Program-made: the position numbers and the translations under genes
Shown here: piece by piece, positions 9,168-18,705 of the stretch
How positions within the stretch are numbered: position 1 is the stretch's first letter
Layout: each line of letters opens with the position of its first letter
Notes under the pieces: generated by a model
What the model was told of the DNA's origin: nothing
The model's database searches: none
The model's input: the letters and a program-made list of their open reading frames with translations, nothing else
Origin: Arachis hypogaea
Taxonomy: Eukaryota > Streptophyta > Magnoliopsida > Fabales > Fabaceae
Direction: 5' to 3'
NCBI RefSeq assembly: GCF_003086295.3
Contig: NC_092052.1
Coordinates: 77,566,687-77,630,686, forward strand
Length of the DNA stretch: 64,000 nt

Positions 9168-10714
9168 TGATGAGCGGATAATTTATACGCTTTTTGGCAT
9201 TATTTTTAGGTAGTCTTTAGTATGATTTAGTTAGTTTTTACTATATTTTTATTAGTTTTTATGCAAAAATCACCTTTTTGGACTTTACTATGAGTTTATG
9301 TGTTTTTCTGTGATTTTAGATATTCTCTGGCTGAAATTGAGAGATCTGAGCAAAAATCTAATTCAGGCTGAAAAAAAGACTGCTGATGCTGTTGGATTCT
9401 GACCCCCTGACACTCGAAATGGATTTTCTGGAGCTACAGGAGTCCAACTAGCGCTCTCTCAACTGCGTTAGAAATTAGACATCCAGGGCTTTCTAGAAAT
9501 ATATAATAGTCTATACTTTTCTCAAAGATAAATGATGTAAACAGGCATTTAACGCCAGTTCCATGTTCCATTCTGGCGTTAAATGCCAGAAACAGGTTAC
9601 AAGTTGGAGTTAAACGCCCAAAATAGGTTACAACCTAGCGTTTAACTCCAGAAATAGCCTAGGCACATGTAAAGCTCAAGTCTCAGCCCCATCACACACC
9701 AAGTGGGCCCCGGAAGTGGATTTCTGCACTATCTATCGTAGTTTACTCATTTTCTGTAAACCTAGGTTACTAGTTTAGTATTTAAACAACTTTTAGAGAT
9801 TTATTTTGTATCTCATGACATTTTACACGTTTCATATTGTATTTCTGATGGCATGAGTCTCTAAACCCATGGTTGGGGGTGAGGAGCTCTGCTGTCTCTC
9901 GATGAATTAATGCAATTACTTCTGTTTTCTATTCAATCACGCTTGTTTCTGTTCTAAGATACTCGCTTGCACTTAACCGTGATGAATGTGATGATCCGTG
10001 ACACTCATCACCATTCTCAACCTATGAACGCGTGCCTGACAACCACATCCGTTCTACCTTAGATTGAGTGTGTATCTCTTAGCCTCTTGGTTCATGATCA
10101 GAGTCTTCGTGGTATAGGCTAAGATTTTTGGTGGCCATTCCTGTGATCCGGAAAGTCTAAACCTTGTATGTGGTATTCTGAGTAGGATCTGGGATGGGAT
10201 GACTGTGACGAGCTTCAAACTCACGAGTGCTGGGCGTAGTGACAGACGCAAATAGGATCAATGGATCCTATTCCAACATGAGTGAGAACCGACAGATGAT
10301 TAGCCGTGCGGTGACAGCGCATTTGGACCATTTTCATTGAGAGGACGGATGCTAGCCATTGAAAACGGTGATCCACCAACATACAGCTTGCCATGGATAG
10401 AGCCTTGCGTGCGTGAAGAAGAAGACAGTAGGAAAGCAGAGATTCGAAAGACAGAGCATCTCCAAATCCTCAATCTATTCTCCATTACTGCATAACAAGT
10501 ATTATTTATTTTATGCTATTTACTCTTCATAAATATAATCACTCTTCTCATTGATTTCCTGACTAAGAATTACAAAATAGCCATAGCTTGCTTCAAGCCA
10601 AGAATCTCCGTGGGATCGACCCTTACTCACGTAAGGTATTACTTGGACGACCCAGTGCACTTGCTGGTTAGTGGTACGAGTTTGTGAAAAGTGTGATTTA
10701 CAATTCGTGCACCA
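9168..10714 (+). repeat. E4: 5' LTR
   Basis: TGATGAGCGGATAAT to TTCGTGCACCA. Differs from the 3' LTR by scattered single bases, indicating an insertion old enough to have diverged. Palindromes are at 9542-9650. The TATA position homologous to E1 reads TATTTAAAC (9779-9787), a weaker box. The shared U5 block is at 10609-10670. Confidence 0.92.
9542..9651 (+). repeat. E4 5' LTR: four phased palindromes
   Basis: Copies start near 9542, 9573, 9604 and 9635, exactly 31 bp apart. They read CAGGCATTTAACGCCAG, CTGGCGTTAAATGCCAG and two one-arm variants. The arms have decayed more than in the 3' LTR but the phase is kept. Confidence 0.85.
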
Positions 10715-10720
10715 CGTTTT

Positions 10721-10738
10721 TGGTGCCGTTGCCGGGGA
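10721..10738 (+). other. E4: primer binding site (tRNA-Asp type)
   Basis: TGGTGCCGTTGCCGGGGA begins six bases after the LTR. It is the complement of the 3' end of plant tRNA-Asp with one mismatch (GGTGCC for GGCGCC), the primer known for Athila and Calypso elements. Confidence 0.85.
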
Positions 10739-11388
10739 TTGTTCGAGTTTGGACAACTGACGGTTTATTTTGTTGCTTAGATTAGGAAAAATTTATCTTT
10801 TCTGTTTAGAGTCACTAAAATTGCGTCTTCTATTATTTTTTTTATTGAAACTTTTTTTTTTCAGAATCCTTATTTTCTTTTTCATTTTTTTCGAATTATT
10901 AGTGCTCAGAATATAAAAATTTTAAGTTTGGTGTCCTTTGTGTTTCTGTTTTCTTAAAATTTTTTCAGAAGTTGTTCTTAGCGTTCATCGTGATATTCAA
11001 AGTTTTCCTGTTTGTTTCCTTTGTTTTGATCTAAAAATTTAAGTTTGGTGTCATTTTTACTGTTTTTCTCTTTCTTCATTAAATTCAAAAATATCTTTTC
11101 TCTATATTTTAATTAATTTTCGAATTTTCCTTTAAAAATTCAGATTTTTATTTTAAAACTTTCTATTCTATCTTATCTTAGTTTTGAAATTTCAAAATTC
11201 AAAATCTTTTTCAAAAATCATATCCAAAGTTTTTCAAATCTTCTTAATTAAGTAATTATTTTCGGTTTCAAATTTATTTATCTTATTATTTTTATTTATT
11301 CTTAATAATTCGGTTTGTTTCTACTTAAATAAAATAAAAACAAAAATATATTTTGTTTGCAATTCATATCAATTTCATTTTATCTATC
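10739..11388 (+). other. E4: T-rich leader before gag
   Basis: About 650 bp, rich in T and A, without an ORF. It contains two copies of TTTAAGTTTGGTGTC (near 10920 and 11038), related to the motif before the 3' LTR. E9 has the same motif in its leader at about 50010-50220. Confidence 0.75.
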
Positions 11389-12570
11389 ATGGACCTAAAT
11401 AGAAATGAACAGTCCAGAAGGACTCTGGGGTCATATGCTAACCCCATTACTGCTGTATATGGGAGTAGCATCTGTATACCTCCCATCAAAGCAAGCAGTT
11501 TTGAGCTAAATCCTCAGCTCATTGTCATGGTGCAGTAAAATTTCCAGTATTCCAGTCTTCCACAGGAAGAACCTACTGAGTTTCTGGCGCAGTTCTTGCA
11601 AATTGCTGACACAGTGTGTGACAAGGAGGTAGATCAGGATGTATACAGGCTGTTACTATTTCCATTTGCTGTAAAAGATCAAGCTAAGAGGTGGTTAAAT
11701 AACCAACCTACAGCATGCATAAGAACATGGAAACAGTTATCAGACAAATTCCTGAATCAATATTTCCCTCCAAAAAGGATGACACAGCTAAGGCTGGACA
11801 TCCAAGGCTTTAAACAAGAGGATGATGAATCCCTTTATTACGCCTGGGAGAGGTACAGAGGGATACTAAGGAAATGCCCCTCGGAAATGTTTTCAGAGTG
11901 GGTGCAATTAGACATCTTCTACTATGGGCTTACAGAAAGAGCTCAAATATCTCTAGACCACTTAGCTGGTGGATCTATACACATGAGAAAAACTATTGAA
12001 GAGGCTCAAGAGCTTATTGATATAGTTGCTAGAAATCAGCACCTGTACATAAGTAGTGGGTCCTCCATAAAAGAAGAAGCCAAAGTAGTGTCTACTGAAC
12101 TTGGTCCTCCAAAACAAGTTGCTGAACTCAATCAATAATTGTGTTTTCTAACAAAACAGCTAGCAGAATTCAAGGAGATGCTACAATACACTAAAAATGC
12201 TAATAAAAGTATGGAAGCACAATTGAATCAGACAAAACAGTAGTTATCAAAGCAGATAACAGAAGAGTGCCAGGCAGTTCAATTAAGAAGTGGGAAAACA
12301 TTAAATACCTCACTTCAAAGCAGCAGAAAGCCAAGAAAAGAACAACTGACAGAGGATGAGCAAAATATTATCCAAAATCCCTCTGAGGACAGTAAGAGCC
12401 CAGAGAGGAATAACTCTGGCGTTCAAACACCAGAAAAGAATGCAAAGTTGGCGTTAAATTCCCAACCCACGCGCAGTTCTGGCGTTCAAATGCCAGAAAC
12501 AGGCAAGGAGCTGGCGTCAAACGCCCAATAGAAGCTCAGTTCTGGCATTCAAACGCCAGAAATAGGTAAG
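11389..12570 (+). pseudogene. gag: E4: gag region
   Basis: Codes for the capsid part of the polyprotein. The retrotransposon Gag domain is recognisable at about 11620-12000: a W in KRWLNNQ, then the WKQLSDKFLNQYFPP block, then FKQEDDESL and an EMFSEWVQLDIFYYGL block, typical of plant Ty3 gag. Stops at 11536 and 12136 split it into pieces of about 49 and 199 codons, and 12241 and 12529 break the linker after it. No CCHC zinc knuckle was found. The C-terminal linker holds the palindrome-coded repeat at 12416-12621. Homologous to E9 50980-52250 and, more distantly, to E6 42746-44612. Confidence 0.85.
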
Positions 12571-12621
12571 AAGTTGGCGTCCAACGCCAATCCAGCTTCT
12601 AACCCTGGCATTCAAACGCCA
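12416..12621 (+). repeat. E4 gag linker: seven palindromes that encode a 21-residue repeat
   Basis: Copies start near 12416, 12448, 12479, 12511, 12542, 12574 and 12605, alternating 32 and 31 bp. Two copies make one 63-bp, 21-codon unit. The first copy of each pair is read as SGVQTP/SGIQTP and the second as KLALNS/ELASNA/KLASNA, because they fall in different frames. The pattern continues across the stop at 12529. Confidence 0.85.
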
Positions 12622-12639
12622 GTGAGGGATCAGACACAC

Positions 12640-13600
12640 ACAAGTGCTGATAGCAGCCCCTTTAAAAAGGCTTCTCCAACCACCTCTGTACGAAATAAAC
12701 CTGCAGCAACTAAGGTTGAGGAATACAAAGCCAAGATGCCTTATCCTCAAAAACTCCGCCAAGAGGAGCAGGATAAGCAATTTGCCCGCTTTGCAGACTA
12801 TCTCAGGACTCTTGAAATAAAGATTCCGTTTGCAGAGGCACTTGAGCAAATACCCTCTTATGCCAAGTTCATGAAAGAGATCTTGAGTCATAAGAAGGAT
12901 TGGAAAGAAACTGAAAGAGTTCTCCTCACTGAAGAATGCAGTGCAGTCATTCTAAAAAGCTTCCCAGAAAAGCTTAAAGATCCCAGGAGCTTTATGATAC
13001 CATGCATATTAGAGGGTAATTCCACCAAGACAGCTTTATGTGATCTTGGGATAAGCATCAACCTAATACCTGCATCCACTATCAGAAAGCTTGGTTTAAC
13101 TGAAGAAGTCAAACCAACCCGGATATGTCTCCAACTTGCTGATGGCTCCATTAAATACCCATCAGGCGTGATTGAAAACATGATTGTTAGGGTTGGGCCA
13201 TTCGCCTTTCCCACTGACTTTGTAGTGCTGGAAATGGAGGAGCACAAGAGTGCTACTCTCATTCTAGGAAGACCTTTCCTAGCAACTGGACGAACTCTCA
13301 TTGATGTCCAAAAGGGGGAAGTAACCCTGAAAGTCAACGAGGATGAGTTTAAGTTAAATGCTGTCAAAGCCATGTAGCATCTAGACACACCAAAAGACTG
13401 CATGAAAGTTGATCTTATTGACTCTTTGGTAGAGGAGATCAACATGGCTGAGAGTCTCGAATTAGAGCTGGAAGACATCTTTAAAGATGTTCAGCCTGAT
13501 CTGGAGGATTTAGAGGAATTGAAAGAGCCTCTGAAACTTCTTCAGGAAGAGGAAAAACCTCCTAAACCCGAGCTCAAACCACTACCACCATCCCTGAAAT
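12640..13600 (+). pseudogene. E4: aspartic protease region
   Basis: Retropepsin-like domain. The active-site motif is C-D-L-G-I-S-I-N at about 13039-13062, where DLGAS is usual (E6 and E9 have DLGAS), and the second signature is ILGRPFLATGR at about 13261-13293. It would cleave the polyprotein as a dimer. The best open stretch runs 12574-13377 (267 codons) and includes a conserved region before the protease (PYPQKLRQ, KIPFAEALEQIPSYAKFMK). The stop at 13375 is CAG in E9. The acidic linker to reverse transcriptase (13402-13614) is open until TGA 13612. Confidence 0.85.
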
Positions 13601-13755
13601 ATGCATTTCTGTGAGAAGGTGACACTTTTTCGGTGATCATAAGCTCTGCTTTAAATCCACTGGAAGAGGAACCACTACTTCAAGTGCTAAGGACACACAA
13701 GACAGCTCTTGGATAGTCCATAAGTGATCTTAAGGGCATCAGCCCAGCAAGATGC

Positions 13756-15060
13756 ATGCACAAGATTCTATTGGAGGACAATGCTAAGCCAGTGGTTCAA
13801 CCACAGAGGCGGCTAAATCCAGCCATGAAGGAAGTGGTGCAAAAAGAGGTCACCAAGTTACTGGAGGCTGGGATTATTTATCCTATTTCTGATAGCCCCT
13901 GGGTGAGCCCTGTCCAAGTTGTTCCCAAGAAGGGAGGCATGACATTGGTTCATAATGAAAAAAATGAACTGGTTCCTACAAGAACAGTTACAGGGTGGCG
14001 TATGTGTATTGACTACAGAAGGCTCAATACAGCCACCAAGAAGGATCACTTTCCTTTACCATTCATAGACCAGATGCTAGAGAGACTAGCAGGTCATGAA
14101 TATTACTGCTTTTTAGATGGCTATTCAGGCTACAACCAAATTGCAGTAGATCCTCAGGACCAAGAGAAAACAGCATTCACATGTCCTTCAGGAGTGTTTG
14201 CCTACAGAAGGATGCCTTTTGGTCTGTGCAATTCACCTGCAACCTTTCAGAGGAGCATGCTCTCTATCTTCTCTGATATGGTAGAGAAATTCTTGGAAGT
14301 CTTCATGGATGACTTTTCAGTATTTGGAGACTCATTCAGCTCCTGCCTTGACCATTTAGCACTTGTTTTGAAAAGATGCCAAGAGACCAACCTGGTTTTA
14401 AACTGGGAAAAATGTCACTTTATGGTGATTGAAGGAATTGTCCTTGGGCATAAAATTTCAAACAAGGGAATAGAAGTGGATCAAGCTAAAGTGGAAGTGA
14501 TTGAAAAACTACCACCACCTGCCAATGTTAAGGCAATTAGAAGCTTTCTGGGGCATGCAGGATTCTATAGGAGGTTTATAAAGGATTTTTCAAAAATTGT
14601 AAAACCTTTGAGCAATCTGCTAGCTGCTGACATGCCATTTGTGTTTGACACAGAGTGTCTGCAGGCATTTGAAACTCTGAAAGCTAAGCTGGTCACAGCA
14701 CCAGTTATTTCTGCACCAGATTGGACACTACCATTCGAACTAATGTGTGATGCCAGTGACCATGCCATTGGTGCAGTATTGGGGCAGAGGCATGACAAGC
14801 TTCTGCATGTCATTTATTATGCTAGCCGTGTTTTAAATGATGCCCAAAAAAATTACACAACCACAGAAAAAGAATTGCTTGCAGTGGTTTATGCCATTGA
14901 CAAGTTTAGATCATACTTAGTAGGATCAAAAGTGATTGTGTACACTGACCATGCTACTCTTAAATATCTACTTACAAAGCAAGATTCAAAACCCAGGCTC
15001 ATAAGATGGGTGTTGCTTCTGCAAGAGTTTGATATAGAAATAAGAGACAGAAAAGGGACA
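13756..15060 (+). pseudogene. E4: reverse transcriptase and RNase H
   Basis: Copies element RNA into DNA and removes the RNA strand. Visible reverse transcriptase motifs in order: [50 protein letters not shown] (catalytic DD at 14308-14313), LNWEKCHF, and GHKIS. Then [12 protein letters not shown] leads to RNase H with [26 protein letters not shown] and [11 protein letters not shown]. All catalytic residues I can recognise are present. This part lies in the longest open stretch of the element (13756-15789, 677 codons). The upstream frame is closed by TAG 13714. Confidence 0.92.
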
Positions 15061-16455
15061 AAAAACCAAGTGGCTAATCATCTGTCCCAGATAGAACCAG
15101 TAGAAGGGGAGTCCTTTCCCTCTATTGAGATCTCTGAAACCTTTCCAGATGAGCATTTGTTTGCCATTCAGGAAACACCATGGTTTGCAGACATTGCAAA
15201 CTATAAAGCTGCAAGATTCATACCCAAGGAGTATAGCAGGCAACAAAAGAAAAAATTAATTACTGATGCAAAGTACTACTTGTGGGATGAACCCTATCTC
15301 TTTAAGAGATGTGCAGACGGAATAATCCGTAGGTGTGTGCCTAGAGAAGAAGCACAGAAGATCTTATGGCATTGCCATGGGTCACAATATGGAGGCCATT
15401 TCGGAGGTGAGCGAACATCCACCAAGGTCCTCCAATGTAACTTCTACTGGCCTACCCTCTATAGAGATTCCCGAGAGTTTGTACGTAACTGTGACAGTTG
15501 CCAGAGAGCTGGTAATCTGCCTCATGGTTACGCCATGCCTCAACAAGGAATCTTGGAGATTGAGTTGTTTGATGTATGGGGTATTGACTTCATGGGGCCT
15601 TTCCCACCATCATACTCAAATACTTATATTCTGGTGGCAGTCGACTATGTATCCAAATGGGTAGAGGCCATTGCCATACCCACTAATACTAAGACAGTGC
15701 TGAAGTTTCTCCAGAAATATATCTTCAGCAGGTTTGGTGTCCCTAGAGCACTAATCAGTGATGGGGGCACTCACTTCTGCAACAAATAGCTTTACTTTGC
15801 TATGGTTCGGTATGGAATTAGCCACAAGGTGGCAACTCCATATCATCCACAGACAAATGGACAAACTGAAGTTTCTAATAGAGAACTAAAAAGAATCCTG
15901 GAATGGACTGTAAGTACCCGTAGAAAAGATTGGGCAAGAAGCTTGGATGATGCTCTGTGGGCTTACAGAACAGCATTCAAGACTCCTATAGGGACCTCTC
16001 CATACCAGCTTGTGTATGGTAAGGCCTGTCATCTACCCGTGGAACTGGATCATAAGGCCTACTGGGCAACTAGATTCCTAAACTTTGATGCCAAATTAGC
16101 TGGAGAAAAAAGATTGCTCCAGCTGAATGAGCTAGAGGAATTCAGACTCACTGCTTTCGAAGATGCTAAGCTTTACAAAGAGAAAGCAAAAAGATGGCAT
16201 GATAGAAAGTTGTCACCTAGAGTCTTTGAACTAGGACAGAAGGTTCTGCTATTTAACTCTAGGCTCAGATTATTCCCCGGGAAATTGAAATCCCGGTGGT
16301 GGGGACCATATGTGATTACAAGCGTGTCACCATATGGCTATGTGGAGCTTCAAGACATTGATTCTAATAAGAAGTTCATTGTTAATGGACAAAGAGTCAA
16401 GCATTATCTTGAAGGCAATGTTGAGCAAGAATGCTCAAAGCTAAGGCTAGATTAA
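15061..16455 (+). pseudogene. E4: integrase with an in-frame TAG in the catalytic core
   Basis: Inserts the DNA copy into the genome. The N-terminal zinc-binding HHCC region is seen around 15370-15510 ([10 protein letters not shown] ... CDSCQRAG). The core has its first D in GIDFMG (about 15583), second D in ISDGGTHF (about 15760) and E in [11 protein letters not shown] (about 15860). TAG 15787-15789 lies between the second D and the E. The C-terminal domain runs to GQRVKHYL near 16395 and the stop is TAA 16453. E9 has TAG at the same codon (about 55326). No chromodomain is seen, as expected for Athila. Confidence 0.9.
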
Positions 16456-16487
16456 GAGCTCAGCAAGGTCCAGCTAAAGACAATAAA

Positions 16488-16515
16488 GAAGCGCTTGCTG
16501 GGAGGCAACCCAGCC
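16488..16515 (+). promoter_or_regulatory. E4: hairpin just after pol
   Basis: GAAGCGCTTGCTGGGAGGCAACCCAGCC, where GCTGGG-AGGCAA-CCCAGC is a 6-bp stem (16497-16514), 42 bases after the pol stop. E6 has the same phrase on the minus strand at about 28991-29018, just after its own pol tail. Conservation outside coding suggests an RNA role such as a 3'-end or internal-initiation element; that is inference. Confidence 0.6.
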
Positions 16516-16663
16516 ATTTGTAAAGCCTATTTGTTATTCAAATAATAACTATACGAGTTTAATATAAATGATCTTCAAGGTAAAGTATCAATTGCATAAG
16601 CTCACAGAGTTACAGAAGGATTCAGAGTACAAAATAGAGAAAAGGAGCTTACTAGCAAGAAAA

Positions 16664-16945
16664 CGCCAGTAAGAGGTACAATTGGGCATTAAACGCCCAA
16701 AAGAAGCTTCTACTGGGCGTTTAACGCCAGTAATGATACCTTTCTAGGCGTTAAACGCCAAAATGGCTGGGCGTTTAACGCCAAACTTGCAGCATCCTGG
16801 GTGTTCAGAAAAATGCCCAGTGACAAAAGATTTCTGGCATTTAACGCCAGCCAGAAGCAACAGCTGGGCATTAAACGCCCAAAAGAGGCTACGGATGGGC
16901 GTTAAATGCCCAAAACAAGCAGCAGTTGGGGGTTTAATGCTAGGA
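16664..16945 (+). repeat. E4: post-pol palindrome cluster
   Basis: About nine copies of TGGGCGTTTAACGCCAG-like palindromes at about 16682, 16713, 16744, 16767, 16797, 16834, 16864, 16895 and 16926. Most steps are 30-31 bp; a 23-bp and a 37-bp step interrupt the phase. The same cluster is found in E11 at 60706-60910. Confidence 0.85.
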
Positions 16946-17500
16946 TTATGGAGGGGAGGAAGTTTTTGTTCCCAACTTGATTTTTTTTAAATTTTCATAT
17001 TTCCATCCATACTTTCTTACATAAACATGTTCCCATACTTTCATTTTTCAAACTCTTTTCCAAAAATATTAAACATATCTTAATCCTAAAATTAAATTTT
17101 TATCAATTCTTCTTCAACCTCTTTTCAAATCTTATTCAAAACAAATCTATCTTTTTCAAATCTTTTCAACTCATCAATATCTTTTTCAAATCTTCACAAT
17201 AATTTTTTTTAAACAAATCTATCTTTTTCAAATCTTTTCAACTCATCAATATCTTTTTCAAATCTTCACAATAATTTTTTTTAAACAAATCTATCTTTTT
17301 CAAATATCTTTCATATCTTTTCAATTTTAAATTACTTCTTTTTCCTATCATACTTATATTTTACAAATCGCATTTTCTATCATATCTCTTTCAAAAATTT
17401 TCGAAAACCCACCCCCTTCCCTTTAAATCCTCGTTCGGCCTCCCTCTTCTCCTCCACAATTCGAACTTGGCTCTCCCTATATCCCTCTCCTTTCCTTTCT
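16946..17500 (+). other. E4: T-rich spacer with 72-bp tandem repeat
   Basis: Non-coding pyrimidine-rich spacer before the envelope-position ORF. A 72-bp unit beginning ACAAATCTATC occurs at 17141 and 17213 and partly at 17285. No conserved ORF. Confidence 0.8.
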
Positions 17501-17537
17501 TTTGCTTGAGGACAAGCAAACCTCTAAGTTTGGTGTG
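17501..17537 (+). promoter_or_regulatory. E4: leader hairpin and AAGTTTGGTGTG before the envelope-position ORF
   Basis: TTTGCTTGAGGACAAGCAAA forms an 8-bp stem with loop AGGA and is followed by CCTCTAAGTTTGGTGTG, 38 bases before ATG 17575. It is the same module as before the 3' LTR. E6 has a matching pair on the minus strand at about 26240-26280. A splice-acceptor, leader or promoter role for a sub-genomic RNA is inferred. Confidence 0.6.
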
Positions 17538-17574
17538 TTTATCCATGATCACTAAGCCAATACCTACCAAGATC

Positions 17575-18705
17575 ATGGCTCCTAAGGGAAAACAAACCAC
17601 CTTAAGAGGCAAGAAAGAGAATATTCCAAAACCACTTTGGAATCAAGGGAAGTTCTTAACCAAAGAACATTCAGACCATTACTACAAAATAATGGGTCTA
17701 AGGTCAGTGATCCCGGAAGTTAAATTCGATCTGAAAGAAGACGAATAGCCGAAGATCCAAGAGAAAATTCGAAACAGGAGCTGGGAAATCCTAGATAATC
17801 CTGAGACAAAGGTGGAAGGAAACATGGTTCAGGAATTCTACTCTAATCTGTGGCAGACAGACAGGCAGAGAATAGCTGGAACCGTATTCTATGACTATTG
17901 AACTCTGGTCAGAGGGAAGATTGTTCACCTCCACCCTGACAAAATAAGAGAGATCTTTAAGCTGCCTCAACTACAAGATGACCCGGACTCCTTTAATAGG
18001 TGAATGATGAGACCAAATAAGAGCTTGGACAAAATTCTAGAGGACATATGTCTCCCTGGAGCCAAATGGACAACCAACACAAAGGGCGTCCCAAACCAAC
18101 TCAAGAGAGGAGATCTCAAACCAGTCGCTAGAGGCTGGCTGGACTTCATTGGGCATTCTATATTGCCCACTAGCAACCGCTCTGAAGTCACCATCAAAAG
18201 AGCGGTGATGATTCATTGCATTATGTTGGAAAAAGAAGTGGAAGTTCATCAGCTGATTTCTTGTGAGCTTTACACAATTGCAAACAAGAACTCCAAAGAT
18301 GCCAAATTAGCTTATCCAAGCTTAATCTCTCTGCTATGTAAAGATGCTGGGGTAAAAATGGGAGTAGATGAGTATATCTCAGTTGAGCAACCAATCACCA
18401 AAAAGTCAATGGAAGGACAAGTGCCGAACGACCCCATCAAGAAGAGAGCGCAGGAGTTCCTCCCAGAAATTCCTCAATTTGAATACTGGGGGCGCCTAGA
18501 AGCATCTATCACCAAGTTGCAAGAAGCTATGGATCAACTGAAGGAAGAACAACAAAATCAAAATAGCATACTCTGCAAACTGCTTAGGGAACAAGAAGAG
18601 CAAGGGCATGAACTGAAGGAACTGAAGCGCCAGAAGCTATCGCTTGAAGGGCCAACCACCCTACAGACTAAAGAGGCATCTACCTCCCAAAATAAAGGTT
18701 GTTGA
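17575..18705 (+). pseudogene. E4: envelope-position ORF (putative plant transposon protein type) with three stops
   Basis: One frame of 377 codons from ATG 17575 (MAPKGKQ) to the TGA ending at 18705, broken by TAG 17746, TGA 17899 and TGA 18001. The longest piece starts at 18004. The start MAPK is chosen because E11 begins MAPK as well; an upstream ATG at 17467 is not conserved. The central region (VARGWLDFI, LPTSNRSEVTI, AVMIHCIM, then AYPSLISLLC) matches by eye the plant family usually named putative plant transposon protein, found next to Athila-like pol genes. The last 70 residues are predicted coiled coil (LQEAMDQLKEEQQ and onward). No signal peptide or membrane segment was seen, so true envelope function is doubtful. 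Confidence 0.75.

Larger units (their letters stand above)
11389..16455 (+). pseudogene. E4: gag-pol polyprotein, one frame with eight premature stops
   Basis: A single frame of 1689 codons from ATG 11389 to TAA 16453-16455, with no frameshift along 5 kb. Premature stops: TAA 11536, TAA 12136, TAG 12241, TAG 12529, TAG 13375, TGA 13612, TAG 13714 and TAG 15787. Where E9 aligns it usually has the sense codon (CAA, CAG, GGA, TGG); the 15787 stop is shared with E9. Seven of the eight are best explained by C-to-T or G-to-A changes. The start is the first ATG of the conserved gag beginning; E9 has ACG at that position. In life this would make the capsid and enzymes for reverse transcription and integration in the cytoplasm and nucleus; here it is broken. 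Confidence 0.9.

Noticed and set aside
12888..13478. Antisense ORF of 196 codons opposite protease
   Set aside because: Shadow of the real protease frame; the same antisense opening is seen in related copies only as a by-product of codon use.
15335..15664. 109-codon plus-strand ORF inside integrase
   Set aside because: Alternative frame of the integrase zinc-binding region, which clearly reads in the main frame; E9 54873-55091 is the same shadow.
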